Assembly: GCF_014646515.1 (NCBI RefSeq)
Contig: NZ_BMNK01000016.1
Span: forward strand, 1 to 64,000
Origin: Nonomuraea glycinis
Lineage (GTDB): Bacteria; Actinomycetota; Actinomycetes; Streptosporangiales; Streptosporangiaceae
Length of the DNA stretch: 64,000 bases
Direction: 5' to 3'
Positions 17,159 to 24,988 of the stretch are shown here, in pieces; the stretch's first letter is position 1, and the number at the start of each line of letters is the position of its first letter. Under the pieces are notes generated by a model. It did not search any database, was not told the origin of the DNA, and saw nothing but the letters and a program-made list of their open reading frames with translations. Position numbers and translations under genes: made by a program.

Positions 17159-17749
17159 TCAGTCCTTTCTGAGCAGGTCCTCCACCCCGGCGAGCGCCTC
17201 GCCGACGGGCAGATCGTGGTCGAGCATGTGGTGCAGCACCAGCCCGTCGATCAGCGCGGCGACCAGCGTGGCCACCGCCGCCGCCCGCTCCGGCGGCCAT
17301 CCGGGGTGCAGCTGCCGGATCCGGCCGGCGATCTGTGTCCGGGCCTCGCGCAGCTGATCCCGGAGCACCTCGCCCAGGGCCGGGTCGCGGGTGGCCCCCG
17401 CGAGCAGCTCCGCGGACAGCCGGGCCGTCCGCTCGTCACCGGTGGTCTCGGGCAGCAGCCGGCGTACGGCCGCCAGCGCCGCCCACTCGTCCGGCGCGTC
17501 GAGGAGCTCGGTGACCAGAGGGTTGATGACCAGCTCCCCCACCCGCCGGACGATCGCCGCGTGCAGTCCCGGCAGCCCGCCGAAGTGGTAGTGGATCAGA
17601 CCGGCGTTGGTGTCCGCGCGCTCGGCCACCCCACGCGTGGTGACGGCCTGCCATCCCCCCTCGCACAGCAGCGCGATGGCGGCATCCACCAGCTGCTCCC
17701 GCCGCCGAAGCCCTCGCATCGAACTTGGCCGATCGCCCAAGTTAGCCAT
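17159..17749 (-). CDS. TetR-family regulator
   Basis: A 196-residue TetR repressor with HTH at residues 16-60 (REQLVDAAIALLCEGGWQAV, TTRGVAERADTNAGLIHYHF). It is followed directly by the F420-type reductase. The region around its start contains three copies of AACTTGG/CCAAGTT. If the start is ATG 17749, two of these lie inside the first codons; ATG 17719 (MRGLRRRE) would place the operators fully upstream and is a serious alternative. Confidence 0.87.
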   Translation of the reverse strand: MANLGDRPSSMRGLRRREQLVDAAIALLCEGGWQAVTTRGVAERADTNAGLIHYHFGGLPGLHAAIVRRVGELVINPLVTELLDAPDEWAALAAVRRLLPETTGDERTARLSAELLAGATRDPALGEVLRDQLREARTQIAGRIRQLHPGWPPERAAAVATLVAALIDGLVLHHMLDHDLPVGEALAGVEDLLRKD

Positions 17750-17760
17750 ATGGCCAAGTT
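17722..17760. promoter_or_regulatory. Triple-half-site TetR operator
   Basis: AACTTGG at 17722-17728 faces CCAAGTT at 17737-17743, and a further CCAAGTT occurs at 17754-17760. The three identical 7-base half-sites surround the TetR start codon and probably mediate autorepression of the TetR/reductase operon. Confidence 0.6.
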
Positions 17761-17798
17761 ACCACTGTGCGGGCGGGTGCCGTCACGCCAAGCTCCGG

Positions 17799-18980
17799 TC
17801 AGCCGGTTCGGCGATACGTCAGCCGCCGCAGCGCGGTCTCCGCCGGCCCGCGCCGGCCCGTACGGGACAGTGTCGCGGCCAGGACCACGGTCCCCAGCCA
17901 GGTGAGCACGGCGATGCCGGTCGCCGCGGCATCGCCGACGCGGGTGGCGAGCCCGCCCAGATACGGCGTGAACAGCAGGACGAAGACCACCGACTGGAGC
18001 AGGTAGCAGGTGAGCGACCACCGGCCGCACGCGACCAGCGCGCGGCTCACCGCGCCGGGCCGCCGTCCGTCGCGCCGCCTCCCGGCCACGACGAGTCCGA
18101 CCAGCGCGGCGTACGCGAGTCCGCCGGCGATGCCGGTGACGCTGTGCAGTGCGTACGCCGAGACGCCGATCGCGTCCGAGGGGATCCAGAGCCGCGTGTC
18201 GATCAGGGTCAGCGGCAGCCCACCGGCGACCGCGATCAGCGTGCCCACGGTGACGGTCCGCGACAGCAGTCCCCGATGCGCCGCGGGCTCCTCCAGCAGC
18301 CGGCGGCGGGCCGCCCAGATCCCGAGCAGGAAGGCCGGCACGACGCTCATGGCGAAGTAGGTCGGGGTCATCGCGATCCAGCCGACCATCCGCGTCACGG
18401 CGGCCTGGAGCGGATCGGCCATGGCGGCGGGCGTGTCACCCTTCTCGGCGACCACGGTGAGCAGCCCGAACACCGTGATCACGACGATGTGCAGGACGGC
18501 CCCCACGCCGGCGGCCCAGAACAGGGCCCGGTCGCTGCGCCGGACGAACCCGATGAGCACCAGCCCGACCAGGCCGTACGCGCCCAGAATGTCGCCGAAG
18601 AACAGCAGCAGCGCGTGGCAGAACCCGAACGCCAGCAGCCACAGGCTCCGGCGTCGCAGCACACGCCGCACCTGCGGCCAACCGCTTCCGGCGGCGAGCC
18701 GCCGGTTCGCTAACTGGACCAGGCCGTAGCCGAACAGGCCGGCGAACATCGGCAGCGCGCGCCCGTCCACCAGGAGGATCTGGATCCCGGCCACCAGCCG
18801 GTCGAGGGTGGTTCCGTCCAGGGTGTAGCCGCGGAAGCCCGCCGGGTGTCCGGACAGGTACATGTGCGCGTGCGCGACCGCGATGAGCAGCAGCATGAGC
18901 CCGCGCGCGAGGTCGGGAGCCGGCGCCCGCTCAGTGAGCGGCACGGCCCCCTGGACCGGGGCCGGGGTGATGGTGGACAT
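17799..18980 (-). CDS. DUF418 integral membrane protein
   Basis: A 393-residue membrane protein of the DUF418 (YeiB-like) group. PDLARGLMLLLIAVAHAHMYL is the conserved first helix and FAGLFGYGLVQLANR the second; the C-terminal DUF418 domain holds ALVACGRWSLTCYLLQSVVF followed by LLFTPYLGGL. About ten transmembrane segments are visible. Transport or acyltransferase-like roles have been suggested for relatives but none is established. It is divergent from a TetR gene and controlled by it in all likelihood. Confidence 0.88.
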   Translation of the reverse strand: MSTITPAPVQGAVPLTERAPAPDLARGLMLLLIAVAHAHMYLSGHPAGFRGYTLDGTTLDRLVAGIQILLVDGRALPMFAGLFGYGLVQLANRRLAAGSGWPQVRRVLRRRSLWLLAFGFCHALLLFFGDILGAYGLVGLVLIGFVRRSDRALFWAAGVGAVLHIVVITVFGLLTVVAEKGDTPAAMADPLQAAVTRMVGWIAMTPTYFAMSVVPAFLLGIWAARRRLLEEPAAHRGLLSRTVTVGTLIAVAGGLPLTLIDTRLWIPSDAIGVSAYALHSVTGIAGGLAYAALVGLVVAGRRRDGRRPGAVSRALVACGRWSLTCYLLQSVVFVLLFTPYLGGLATRVGDAAATGIAVLTWLGTVVLAATLSRTGRRGPAETALRRLTYRRTG

Positions 18981-19012
18981 GGGTCTCCCCTTGAAGATGA
19001 CGGGCGATTGGA

Positions 19013-19059
19013 TACATTAATGTAGCTTATTTCTGCGATGATAAGCTACAGAAATGTAG
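19013..19059. promoter_or_regulatory. Overlapping AT-rich palindromes between DUF418 and TetR genes
   Basis: TACATTAATGTA at 19013-19024 is a perfect 12-bp palindrome. TAGCTTAT (19023-19030) is inverted as ATAAGCTA (19041-19048), and CTACA-gaaa-TGTAG spans 19046-19059. Three overlapping dyads sharing TGTAGCT lie in the divergent promoter region, a typical multi-site TetR operator. Confidence 0.6.
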
Positions 19060-19111
19060 CTAATACTTTGATCGGTAAGATGCAGCCCTGCGGCCGGACT
19101 GGGGGGCGACG

Positions 19112-19717
19112 ATGGGCGAGCACGGCGGCCGGACCCGGCGGCGCGGCGGGGAGCTGCTCGCCGCCATCCACGCGGCGGTGCTGGAAGAAGTGGTGGAGGT
19201 CGGCGTCGGGCGACTGACCATGGAAGGCATCGGCAGGCGTGCGGCGACTCCCCGCACCACGCTGTACCGCCGCTGGTCGGACCCGATCGACGTGCTCCTG
19301 GACGCCCTCTACCACTCCCATCCGGTCGAGGAGCCGACCCCCGGAGCCGACGATCTGCGCGGCGACCTGATCCGAGCGCTCCAGCTCATGGTCACGTGGA
19401 CCCTCAGCCCGGCGGGCCGCGCGGTCGCGGCCATCCTCACCGACCCCAAGGGCGCCCCGAAGGTCTCCGAAGCGCTGTTCGAAAGGGTCTTCGCCAACAA
19501 GGGCGGCACGTTCACCAGCACCGTGCTGCGCCACTACGCCGAACGCGGCCACTTCCCCGCCGACCTGCTCACCCCCGTGGTGGCCGACATCGGCGAAGCG
19601 CTCGTCACCAAACGCTTGCTCGACGGCGCCCCTCCCACCGACGCCGACCTGGCCGACATCGTCGACCAGGCGATCCTCCCGGCCATCGGCCTCGGCCCGT
19701 GTAGGGCCACCCCCTGA
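19112..19717 (+). CDS. TetR/AcrR-family regulator
   Basis: A 201-residue TetR regulator. The HTH is GRLTMEGIGRRAATPRTTLY followed by RRWSDPIDVLLDAL, and the C-terminal part (LTPVVADIGEALVTKRLLDG) matches the TetR_C_11-like group. It is divergent from DUF418. ATG 19112 follows a G-rich stretch that can serve as RBS. Confidence 0.87.
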   Translation: MGEHGGRTRRRGGELLAAIHAAVLEEVVEVGVGRLTMEGIGRRAATPRTTLYRRWSDPIDVLLDALYHSHPVEEPTPGADDLRGDLIRALQLMVTWTLSPAGRAVAAILTDPKGAPKVSEALFERVFANKGGTFTSTVLRHYAERGHFPADLLTPVVADIGEALVTKRLLDGAPPTDADLADIVDQAILPAIGLGPCRATP

Positions 19718-19739
19718 ACCTCGGCCGGACGGCGTAACA

Positions 19740-19760
19740 AGGACTGCGGGACTCAGTCCT
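19740..19760. terminator. Possible bidirectional hairpin between convergent genes
   Basis: AGGACT at 19740-19745 is inverted as AGTCCT at 19755-19760, between the TetR stop and overlapping the glycosyltransferase stop. The stem is only six base pairs and there is no T-tract, so terminator activity is uncertain. Confidence 0.3.
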
Positions 19761-20994
19761 CCCGTGCTCCGCGGCTCGTGCGGAAGACCCACGTACGCAG
19801 GAGCAGGAAGCGCACGCAGGTGGCGGCCAGGTTCGCCGTCACCAGCACCCCCAGCTCCAGCGGCCGGGGCGGTGCGCTGTCGGTCGCGTACAGCAGGGCG
19901 AGGGCGCCGCCGGTCAGGGCGAGGCTCGCGGCGAAGGCGATGAGGCCCTGGGCCTGCTGCCGCCACCACCGGCCGGGGCCGCGCACGCCGAAGGTGAGCC
20001 GGCGGTTGAGCGCCGTGTTCCCCACGGCGGTGACGAGGAGGGCGACGAGGTTCGCCGCCTGGGCGCCGGTCGTCCCGCGCAGCAGGGCGTACAGGAGCAG
20101 GTAGGCGAGCGTGCTGGCGGTGCCGACGGCGGCGAAGCGCAGCAACTGGCCAGGCAGGCCGGCCGGCACGCCCGCCACGGGCAGCGGCGTGCGCCCGAGC
20201 TGCTCGCGAAGGCCCGCCAGCGGCAGGCTGCCGGTCGCCAGCGCCCTGGCCAGCCGGGCGATGCCCCGGACATCGGCCATGATCGTGGGCAGGAGGTCGA
20301 CCCGGCTGTCCGGATCGTCGATCCAGTCGACGGGCACCTCATGGATGCGCAGCCCGGCGCGTTCGGCGAGGACGAGCAGCTCGGTGTCGAAGAACCAGCC
20401 GGTGTCCTCCACCAAGGGCAGCAGCCCGGCCGCGACGTCGGCGCGCACCGCCTTGAAGCCGCACTGCGCATCCGAGAAGCGGGCCGCCAGCGTGCCGCGC
20501 AGCAGCAGGTTGTAGCAGCGGGAGATGATCTCCCGCTTGGGGCCGCGGGTCACCCGGGACCCGTGCGACAGGCGGGAGCCGATGGCCAGGTCGGAGTGGC
20601 CGGTGATGAGCGGGGCCACCAGGGGCAGCAGGGCGGCCAGATCGGTGGACAGGTCGACGTCCATGTACGCGAGAATCTGCGCGTCGGAGGCCGACCAGGT
20701 GTGCTTGAGCGCCCGGCCACGCCCCTTGGCCGTCAGCCGGACGAAGGACACCTCCGGCAGCTCGGCGGCGAGCTCGGCGGCGATCCGCGAGGTCCTGTCG
20801 GTGCTGGCGTTGTCGGCGACCGTGATGCGAAAGGGGTAGGGGAAGCCGGTCGACAGGTGGGCGTGCAGGCGGCGTACGGACGGTTCGAGGTCGTTCTCCT
20901 CGTTGTGGACGGGGACCACGACATCGAGCACCGGGGCGTTGTGACCTGCGGAAGCCGTGGCCGCGACGGGCGCGGGAAGCGTCGAAGGGCTCAT
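19753..20994 (-). CDS. Fused glycosyltransferase family 2 / GtrA-type membrane protein
   Basis: A 413-residue two-part protein. Residues 20-265 are a GT2 polyprenyl-phosphate sugar transferase: LDVVVPVHNEENDLEPSVRR, the DxD as AYMDVDLSTD, and RGPKREIISRCYNLLLRG. Residues 275-405 are a four-helix GtrA domain (LLRFAAVGTASTLAYLLLYA, then NTALNRRLTFGVRG). GT2 makes lipid-linked sugar and GtrA is proposed to help it across the membrane. It follows the GT39 gene on the same strand, resembling a YkcB/YkcC pair. Confidence 0.88.
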   Translation of the reverse strand: MSPSTLPAPVAATASAGHNAPVLDVVVPVHNEENDLEPSVRRLHAHLSTGFPYPFRITVADNASTDRTSRIAAELAAELPEVSFVRLTAKGRGRALKHTWSASDAQILAYMDVDLSTDLAALLPLVAPLITGHSDLAIGSRLSHGSRVTRGPKREIISRCYNLLLRGTLAARFSDAQCGFKAVRADVAAGLLPLVEDTGWFFDTELLVLAERAGLRIHEVPVDWIDDPDSRVDLLPTIMADVRGIARLARALATGSLPLAGLREQLGRTPLPVAGVPAGLPGQLLRFAAVGTASTLAYLLLYALLRGTTGAQAANLVALLVTAVGNTALNRRLTFGVRGPGRWWRQQAQGLIAFAASLALTGGALALLYATDSAPPRPLELGVLVTANLAATCVRFLLLRTWVFRTSRGARED

Positions 20995-21153
20995 GCCTCC
21001 ACTTTCGGTCGGGCGGCTTTCCCGCAGTTGTGGTGTTGCTGTGGCCGGCCTGTGAATGTTCGCACGAGGGCTTCCCGCCAGGCCATCACGTCATGCCCCC
21101 GGCCGTTGCGCCCACCCGGTGCCGGGTGGGCAGCGGCGAGTCGTACCCCCTGG

Positions 21154-23184
21154 TCAGGGTGCGGTCAGGTCGTAGACGGTGACGTCGCCGACCGTGGTGG
21201 CGGTGAAGGTGGCCGCCACCCAGGCGGAGATCTCCGCACTGGCGTTACCGCCCCCGGTGCCGCCCCGCACCCGGCCACCTGGCCCATCACCTGGCCCATC
21301 ACCTGGTCCGCCTTGTGGCCCGCCTTGTGGTCCGCCGCCACCGATGAAGTAGTGGATCTTCCGCTCGGTCACGTACTTCTGGAACTGGGCCAGCGTGGGC
21401 GAGGGGTCGCTGCCGTTGAAGCCGCCGACGGCCATGACCGGCGCGCCGGTGGCCAGCTGGTAGCCCGAGGCGTTCTGGGAGCCGATCGCGGCGGCCACCC
21501 AGGTGTAGGCGGCGGCGTCGCGCTTGAGCAGCGCGACCATGTCCGCGCTCGCCGTGGAGCCGTTGATCAGCCCGTTCATGCCGCCGCCGCGCCCTCCGCG
21601 AGCTCCCGGACCCCGCTGGTTCCCCGGCTGTGGCATGCCGCCCAGCTCGCCGGGTCCGTACGGCCCGAAGCCGCGCCCGAGCCTGCCGGGCCCGCCGAAG
21701 CCGCCCGCCACGGCAGGCCCGGCCGACGGGATGGAGCCGCCGTGCGGGGTCGCCGCCGTGTCGATCGCGTACGCCGCGGGCCCGGCCAGGACGACGACGA
21801 GCGCCGCCGCCGCGACCGTTCCGGCCACCCGGGCGGACAGCCGTACGGACACGAGCAGCCCGGCGGCCGCGAGCAGCCCGGCGACCAGCACCGGCCAGCG
21901 CAGCCACGGCACGAAGGTGTCGCTGCGGCCGAGCAGTTCGAACGACCACCAGCCCGTCACCGCCACCGCCGCGGCGCCGGCCGACGAAGCCCGGACGTCG
22001 GCCCGCCGCCACAGCATCACCGCGCCCATCCCGGTCAGCGCGCCGATGGCGGGGGCGAGCGCGACGGTGTAATAGGCGTGGAAGATGCCCGCCATGTAGC
22101 TGAACACCCCGGCGGTGACCAGCAGCCAGCCGCCCCACAGGACGAACCCGGCACGAGCGCGGTCCGTACGTGCCGTCCGTGCGGTCATGACCAGGCCCGC
22201 CACCAGCAGGATGAGCGCGGCGGGCAGCAGCCAGGCGATCTGACCGCCCTGCCCGGCGTCGAACATCCGCGTCCAGCCGGTCTCGCCCCAGCCGCGGCCC
22301 GGCCCGCCGCCGACGCTGCCGGTCTCGTTGCCGTTCAGCCTGCCCAGGCCGTTGTAGCCCAGGGTCAGCTCCAGCAGGCTGTTGTTCTGCGAGCCGCCGA
22401 CGTACGGGCGCGTCGAGGCGGGGACGAGCTCGACGACGGCGACGTACCAGCCGGCCGACGCGACCAGCGCGGCTCCCGCCAGGAGGAGCTGCCAGACGCG
22501 CCTGCCCAGCTTGGGCGGTCCCGCGATGAGATACACCAGCGCGAACACGGGGACCACCAGCAGCGCCTGCAGCATCTTGGTGAGGAAGCCGAACCCGACG
22601 AAGACGCCGGCCCACACCAGCCACTTCGTCGCGCCGCTCTCCACGGCCCGGACGATCGCGTACGCGCCGGCGACCATGAGCAGCACCAGCAGCGCGTCGG
22701 GGTTGTTGAAACGGAACATCAGCACCGCCACCGGTGTCAACGCGGTCGCCGCCCCGGCGATCAGGCCCGCCGCGGGGCCGTACCAACGGCGCACGGTCGC
22801 GTACAGCAGCCCGACCGTGGCCACGCCCATCAACGCCTGGGGCGCCAGCAGGCTCCAAGCGTTGACGCCGAACAGCCGCGCCGACAACGCCATCGCCCAC
22901 AGCGAGGCCGGGGTCTTGTCCACAGTGATCGAGTTGGCGGCGTCGGAGGAGCCGAAGAAGAAGGCCGTCCAGCTCTGCGATCCGGCCTGCGCCGCGGCCG
23001 CGTAGAACGAGTTCGCCCAGCCGGAGGCGCCCAGACCCCAGAGATAGAGCATCGCGGTGGCCGACAGCAGCGCCAGCAGGGCCGGGCGGACCCAGGCGGC
23101 GTCGTCCGCCCGGCCGCGCAGCCATCTCCTGGCGCGCGGCACGCCGGGCGGGCCCACGGGCGGCGCGGGCAAGGTCGAGGTCAT
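21154..23184 (-). CDS. GT39-type membrane glycosyltransferase (YkcB-like)
   Basis: A 676-residue integral membrane glycosyltransferase. Early residues contain GWANSFYAAAAQAGSQSWTA and NSITVDKTPASLWAMALSAR, the first-loop D and the dolichyl-phosphate-mannose-like motifs of GT39/ArnT enzymes; RFNNPDALLVLLMV follows. A Gly/Pro-rich low-complexity linker (GGGGPQGGPQGG, DGPGDGPGG) separates the C-terminal periplasmic segments. It would use the lipid-linked sugar made by the downstream GT2 protein to decorate cell envelope polymers. ATG 23184 follows GAAAGGA. Confidence 0.88.
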   Translation of the reverse strand: MTSTLPAPPVGPPGVPRARRWLRGRADDAAWVRPALLALLSATAMLYLWGLGASGWANSFYAAAAQAGSQSWTAFFFGSSDAANSITVDKTPASLWAMALSARLFGVNAWSLLAPQALMGVATVGLLYATVRRWYGPAAGLIAGAATALTPVAVLMFRFNNPDALLVLLMVAGAYAIVRAVESGATKWLVWAGVFVGFGFLTKMLQALLVVPVFALVYLIAGPPKLGRRVWQLLLAGAALVASAGWYVAVVELVPASTRPYVGGSQNNSLLELTLGYNGLGRLNGNETGSVGGGPGRGWGETGWTRMFDAGQGGQIAWLLPAALILLVAGLVMTARTARTDRARAGFVLWGGWLLVTAGVFSYMAGIFHAYYTVALAPAIGALTGMGAVMLWRRADVRASSAGAAAVAVTGWWSFELLGRSDTFVPWLRWPVLVAGLLAAAGLLVSVRLSARVAGTVAAAALVVVLAGPAAYAIDTAATPHGGSIPSAGPAVAGGFGGPGRLGRGFGPYGPGELGGMPQPGNQRGPGARGGRGGGMNGLINGSTASADMVALLKRDAAAYTWVAAAIGSQNASGYQLATGAPVMAVGGFNGSDPSPTLAQFQKYVTERKIHYFIGGGGPQGGPQGGPGDGPGDGPGGRVRGGTGGGNASAEISAWVAATFTATTVGDVTVYDLTAP
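21273..21336. repeat. Two adjacent 12-bp tandem repeat arrays in the GT39 gene
   Basis: CACCTGGCCCAT-type units recur about three times and are followed by CCGCCTTGTGGC/T units repeated at least twice. They encode the GGPxGG and GDGPG linker and are in frame, so length variation would be tolerated. Confidence 0.7.
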
Positions 23185-23316
23185 CGGTCGCGTCCTTTCA
23201 TCCGGTTCAGCCACCAACGGTGGGCCACCGGCCTGTACGCGACGTGTGCCATCGCTGTGCGGCACCTGTGAGCCTCGGCATGCGCCGGGCGTTCAGGGCG
23301 CCTCCAGCGGACCGGG

Positions 23317-23682
23317 TCAGACGGCGAAGAGCAGGGCGGCGCTGAGCAGGACGATCAGGGCGGTGGCGAAGTGGATGCCGAACGCGGTCGCCTTCGTGCC
23401 CCCGTTGCGCAGCACGATCAGGGTGTCGCCCAGCGGCACCAGGGCGACGACCAGCATGAACCAGGCCTCGGCCTGAGCGCCGGCGAAGGCCAGCAGGGCC
23501 AGGCCGACGAGGCCGTAGGTGCCGTCACGCACGCCCTTGATCGTCAGGTAGGCGCGGTCCTCCTTGGCGGGGACGCCGTAGCCCGCGGCGGCGGCGTACG
23601 GCGCGAACAGGAAGCGACCCCCGAGGAACAGGCAGAACAGGTTAAGGGCGATGGCAAGACCGTACGCAAGGGTGGTGAGCAT
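23317..23682 (-). CDS. DUF4267 small membrane protein
   Basis: A 121-residue protein with four hydrophobic segments: YGLAIALNLFCLFLGGRFLF, GVRDGTYGLVGLALLAFAG, WFMLVVALVPLGDTLIVLRN and IHFATALIVLLSAALLFAV. RDGTYG and PLGDTLIV are hallmark DUF4267 positions. Function unknown. It is divergent from a TetR gene, with two matching dyads between them. Confidence 0.88.
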   Translation of the reverse strand: MLTTLAYGLAIALNLFCLFLGGRFLFAPYAAAAGYGVPAKEDRAYLTIKGVRDGTYGLVGLALLAFAGAQAEAWFMLVVALVPLGDTLIVLRNGGTKATAFGIHFATALIVLLSAALLFAV

Positions 23683-23698
23683 CGTGCGACTCCATAAT

Positions 23699-23761
23699 CT
23701 AGCGCTGCTAGGAACACGCTCAACGCTAGCGCATCCAGCATCGTTGCGCTAGCGGTGCTAG
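23699..23761. promoter_or_regulatory. Twin CTAGC-N3-GCTAG operators
   Basis: CTAGCGCTGCTAG at 23699-23711 and CTAGCGGTGCTAG at 23749-23761 are the same 13-bp dyad (CTAGC-N3-GCTAG), one beside each divergent start. A shorter palindrome, CGCTAGCG at 23724-23731, lies between. This is a clean candidate binding pattern for the adjacent TetR protein. Confidence 0.7.
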
Positions 23762-23771
23762 ATTTCGGAGC

Positions 23772-24362
23772 ATGTCGATACAAGCCCGCAAGGAACGCGA
23801 CCGCGCGCAACGGGAGAAGCTGATCATCACGGCCGCTCGTGAGCTGGCCGAGGCCGAGGGCTGGGACGCGGTGACCACGCGGCGGCTGGCCGAGCGAGTC
23901 GAATACAGCCAGCCGGTCCTCTACAGCCACTTCAAGGGCAAGGACGCGATCACCACGGCCGTCGCCCTGGAAGGCTTCGCCGACATGGCCGCCGAACTAC
24001 GCGCGGCCCGCACCGCGGCAGGTGACCCCGCCGACGCCCTCGCCCGGCTCAGTGCCGCCTATGTGGCGTTCGCCGACCAGCGCCCGGCCCTCTACGACGC
24101 CATGTTCAGCCGGAAGGTCAACCTGCCGTTCGCCACCCCGCAGACCCCGGCCGCCCTGCGCGCCGCGTTCGACGAATTCGTCGAGGCCGTCAGCCCGCAC
24201 GCGCATGACACCGACGCGGCCCTGCTGGCCGAGACCTTCTGGGCCGCCCTGCACGGACTGGCGATGCTGATGCGCGACGGCAGGATCCCCCGCGAGCACC
24301 ACGACCTCAGACTCGCCCTCCTCCTCGCGTCCTTCACCCATCGGCCCGCCTCTCCGACCTGA
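23772..24362 (+). CDS. TetR-family regulator
   Basis: A 196-residue TetR protein: REKLIITAARELAEAEGWDA, VTTRRLAERVEYSQPVLYSH then FKGKDAI, and a TetR_C_13-like WHG domain (AYVAFADQRPALYDAMFSR and AETFWAALHGLAMLMRDGRI). It starts 11 bases after the second CTAGC dyad and is divergent from DUF4267, which it very likely represses together with itself. Confidence 0.88.
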   Translation: MSIQARKERDRAQREKLIITAARELAEAEGWDAVTTRRLAERVEYSQPVLYSHFKGKDAITTAVALEGFADMAAELRAARTAAGDPADALARLSAAYVAFADQRPALYDAMFSRKVNLPFATPQTPAALRAAFDEFVEAVSPHAHDTDAALLAETFWAALHGLAMLMRDGRIPREHHDLRLALLLASFTHRPASPT

Positions 24363-24471
24363 CGGCGCGGGCTCGGTGTCGGCCAGGTGACCTTGGCCGG
24401 GTTCGAGGGTGGGCAGGCCGCGGACCTCGAAGAGCCGGGGTCCCCGAAGCCGGCCGCCGCACACGTACGGG

Positions 24472-24828
24472 TCAGCGTTCGGTGTCGTACTCCTCGCGAT
24501 GGGCGAGCACCTCGTCCATGTGCGTCTCGGCCCACATCTTGATGCCGCGCATCATGTGCTGGAGCGATCGGCCGAGGTCGGTCAGCTCGTACGTGACCGT
24601 GACCGGCACTGTCGGCGTCACGGTGCGGGTGACCAGCCCGTCGCGCTCCAGGGAGCGCAGGGTCTGGGTGAGCATCTTCTGGCTGATCCCGGCCAGCCTG
24701 CGGGACAGCTCGGAGTAGCGCATCGGCCGTGGCCCGGGGGCGCCGTCGTCTCTGGCCTGGTGCGGGCCGTCGTTGCCGAGCGCGGCCAGGATCAGCGCGA
24801 CCCATTTGTCGGAGATCCCGAAGCCCCC
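24472..24828 (-). pseudogene. HxlR-family regulator, 5'-truncated
   Basis: The HxlR domain from the first helix onward is present: ISDKWVALILAALGN, MRYSELSRRLAGISQKMLTQ, TLRSLERDGLVTRTV and YELTDLGRSLQHM. The normal N-terminal cysteine-containing segment is missing because the frame runs at about 24828 into antisense of an unrelated SGNH hydrolase tail. A start could exist further up that antisense stretch, giving a hybrid N-terminus, but I regard the gene as truncated. Confidence 0.65.
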
Positions 24829-24933
24829 GACCACATCCACCCCGACCTGGACAGCGGCGACGGCATGCACCTCAACGACAAGGGCGCCCAAGCCATGGCC
24901 AACGCCGTAGACCTGGACACCCTCACCCTCTAG
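24829..24933 (+). pseudogene. SGNH/GDSL hydrolase C-terminal fragment
   Basis: The reading DLDSGDGMHLNDKGAQAMAN followed by AVDLDTL is the closing block of SGNH/GDSL hydrolases, containing the catalytic D-x-x-H pair (DGMHLN). No other part of the enzyme is present. It lies head-on against the truncated HxlR gene. Confidence 0.6.
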
Positions 24934-24988
24934 AAACCTCGTCCTTGCCGATGTTCCCATCGCGCCGAACACGGTCTTCGAACAGCCG

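Noticed and set aside
20341-23271. A 976-codon plus-strand frame opposite the GT2 and GT39 genes
   Set aside because: Its composition (Arg, Gly, Gln, His) is the antisense pattern of high-GC genes and it spans two convincing minus-strand genes.
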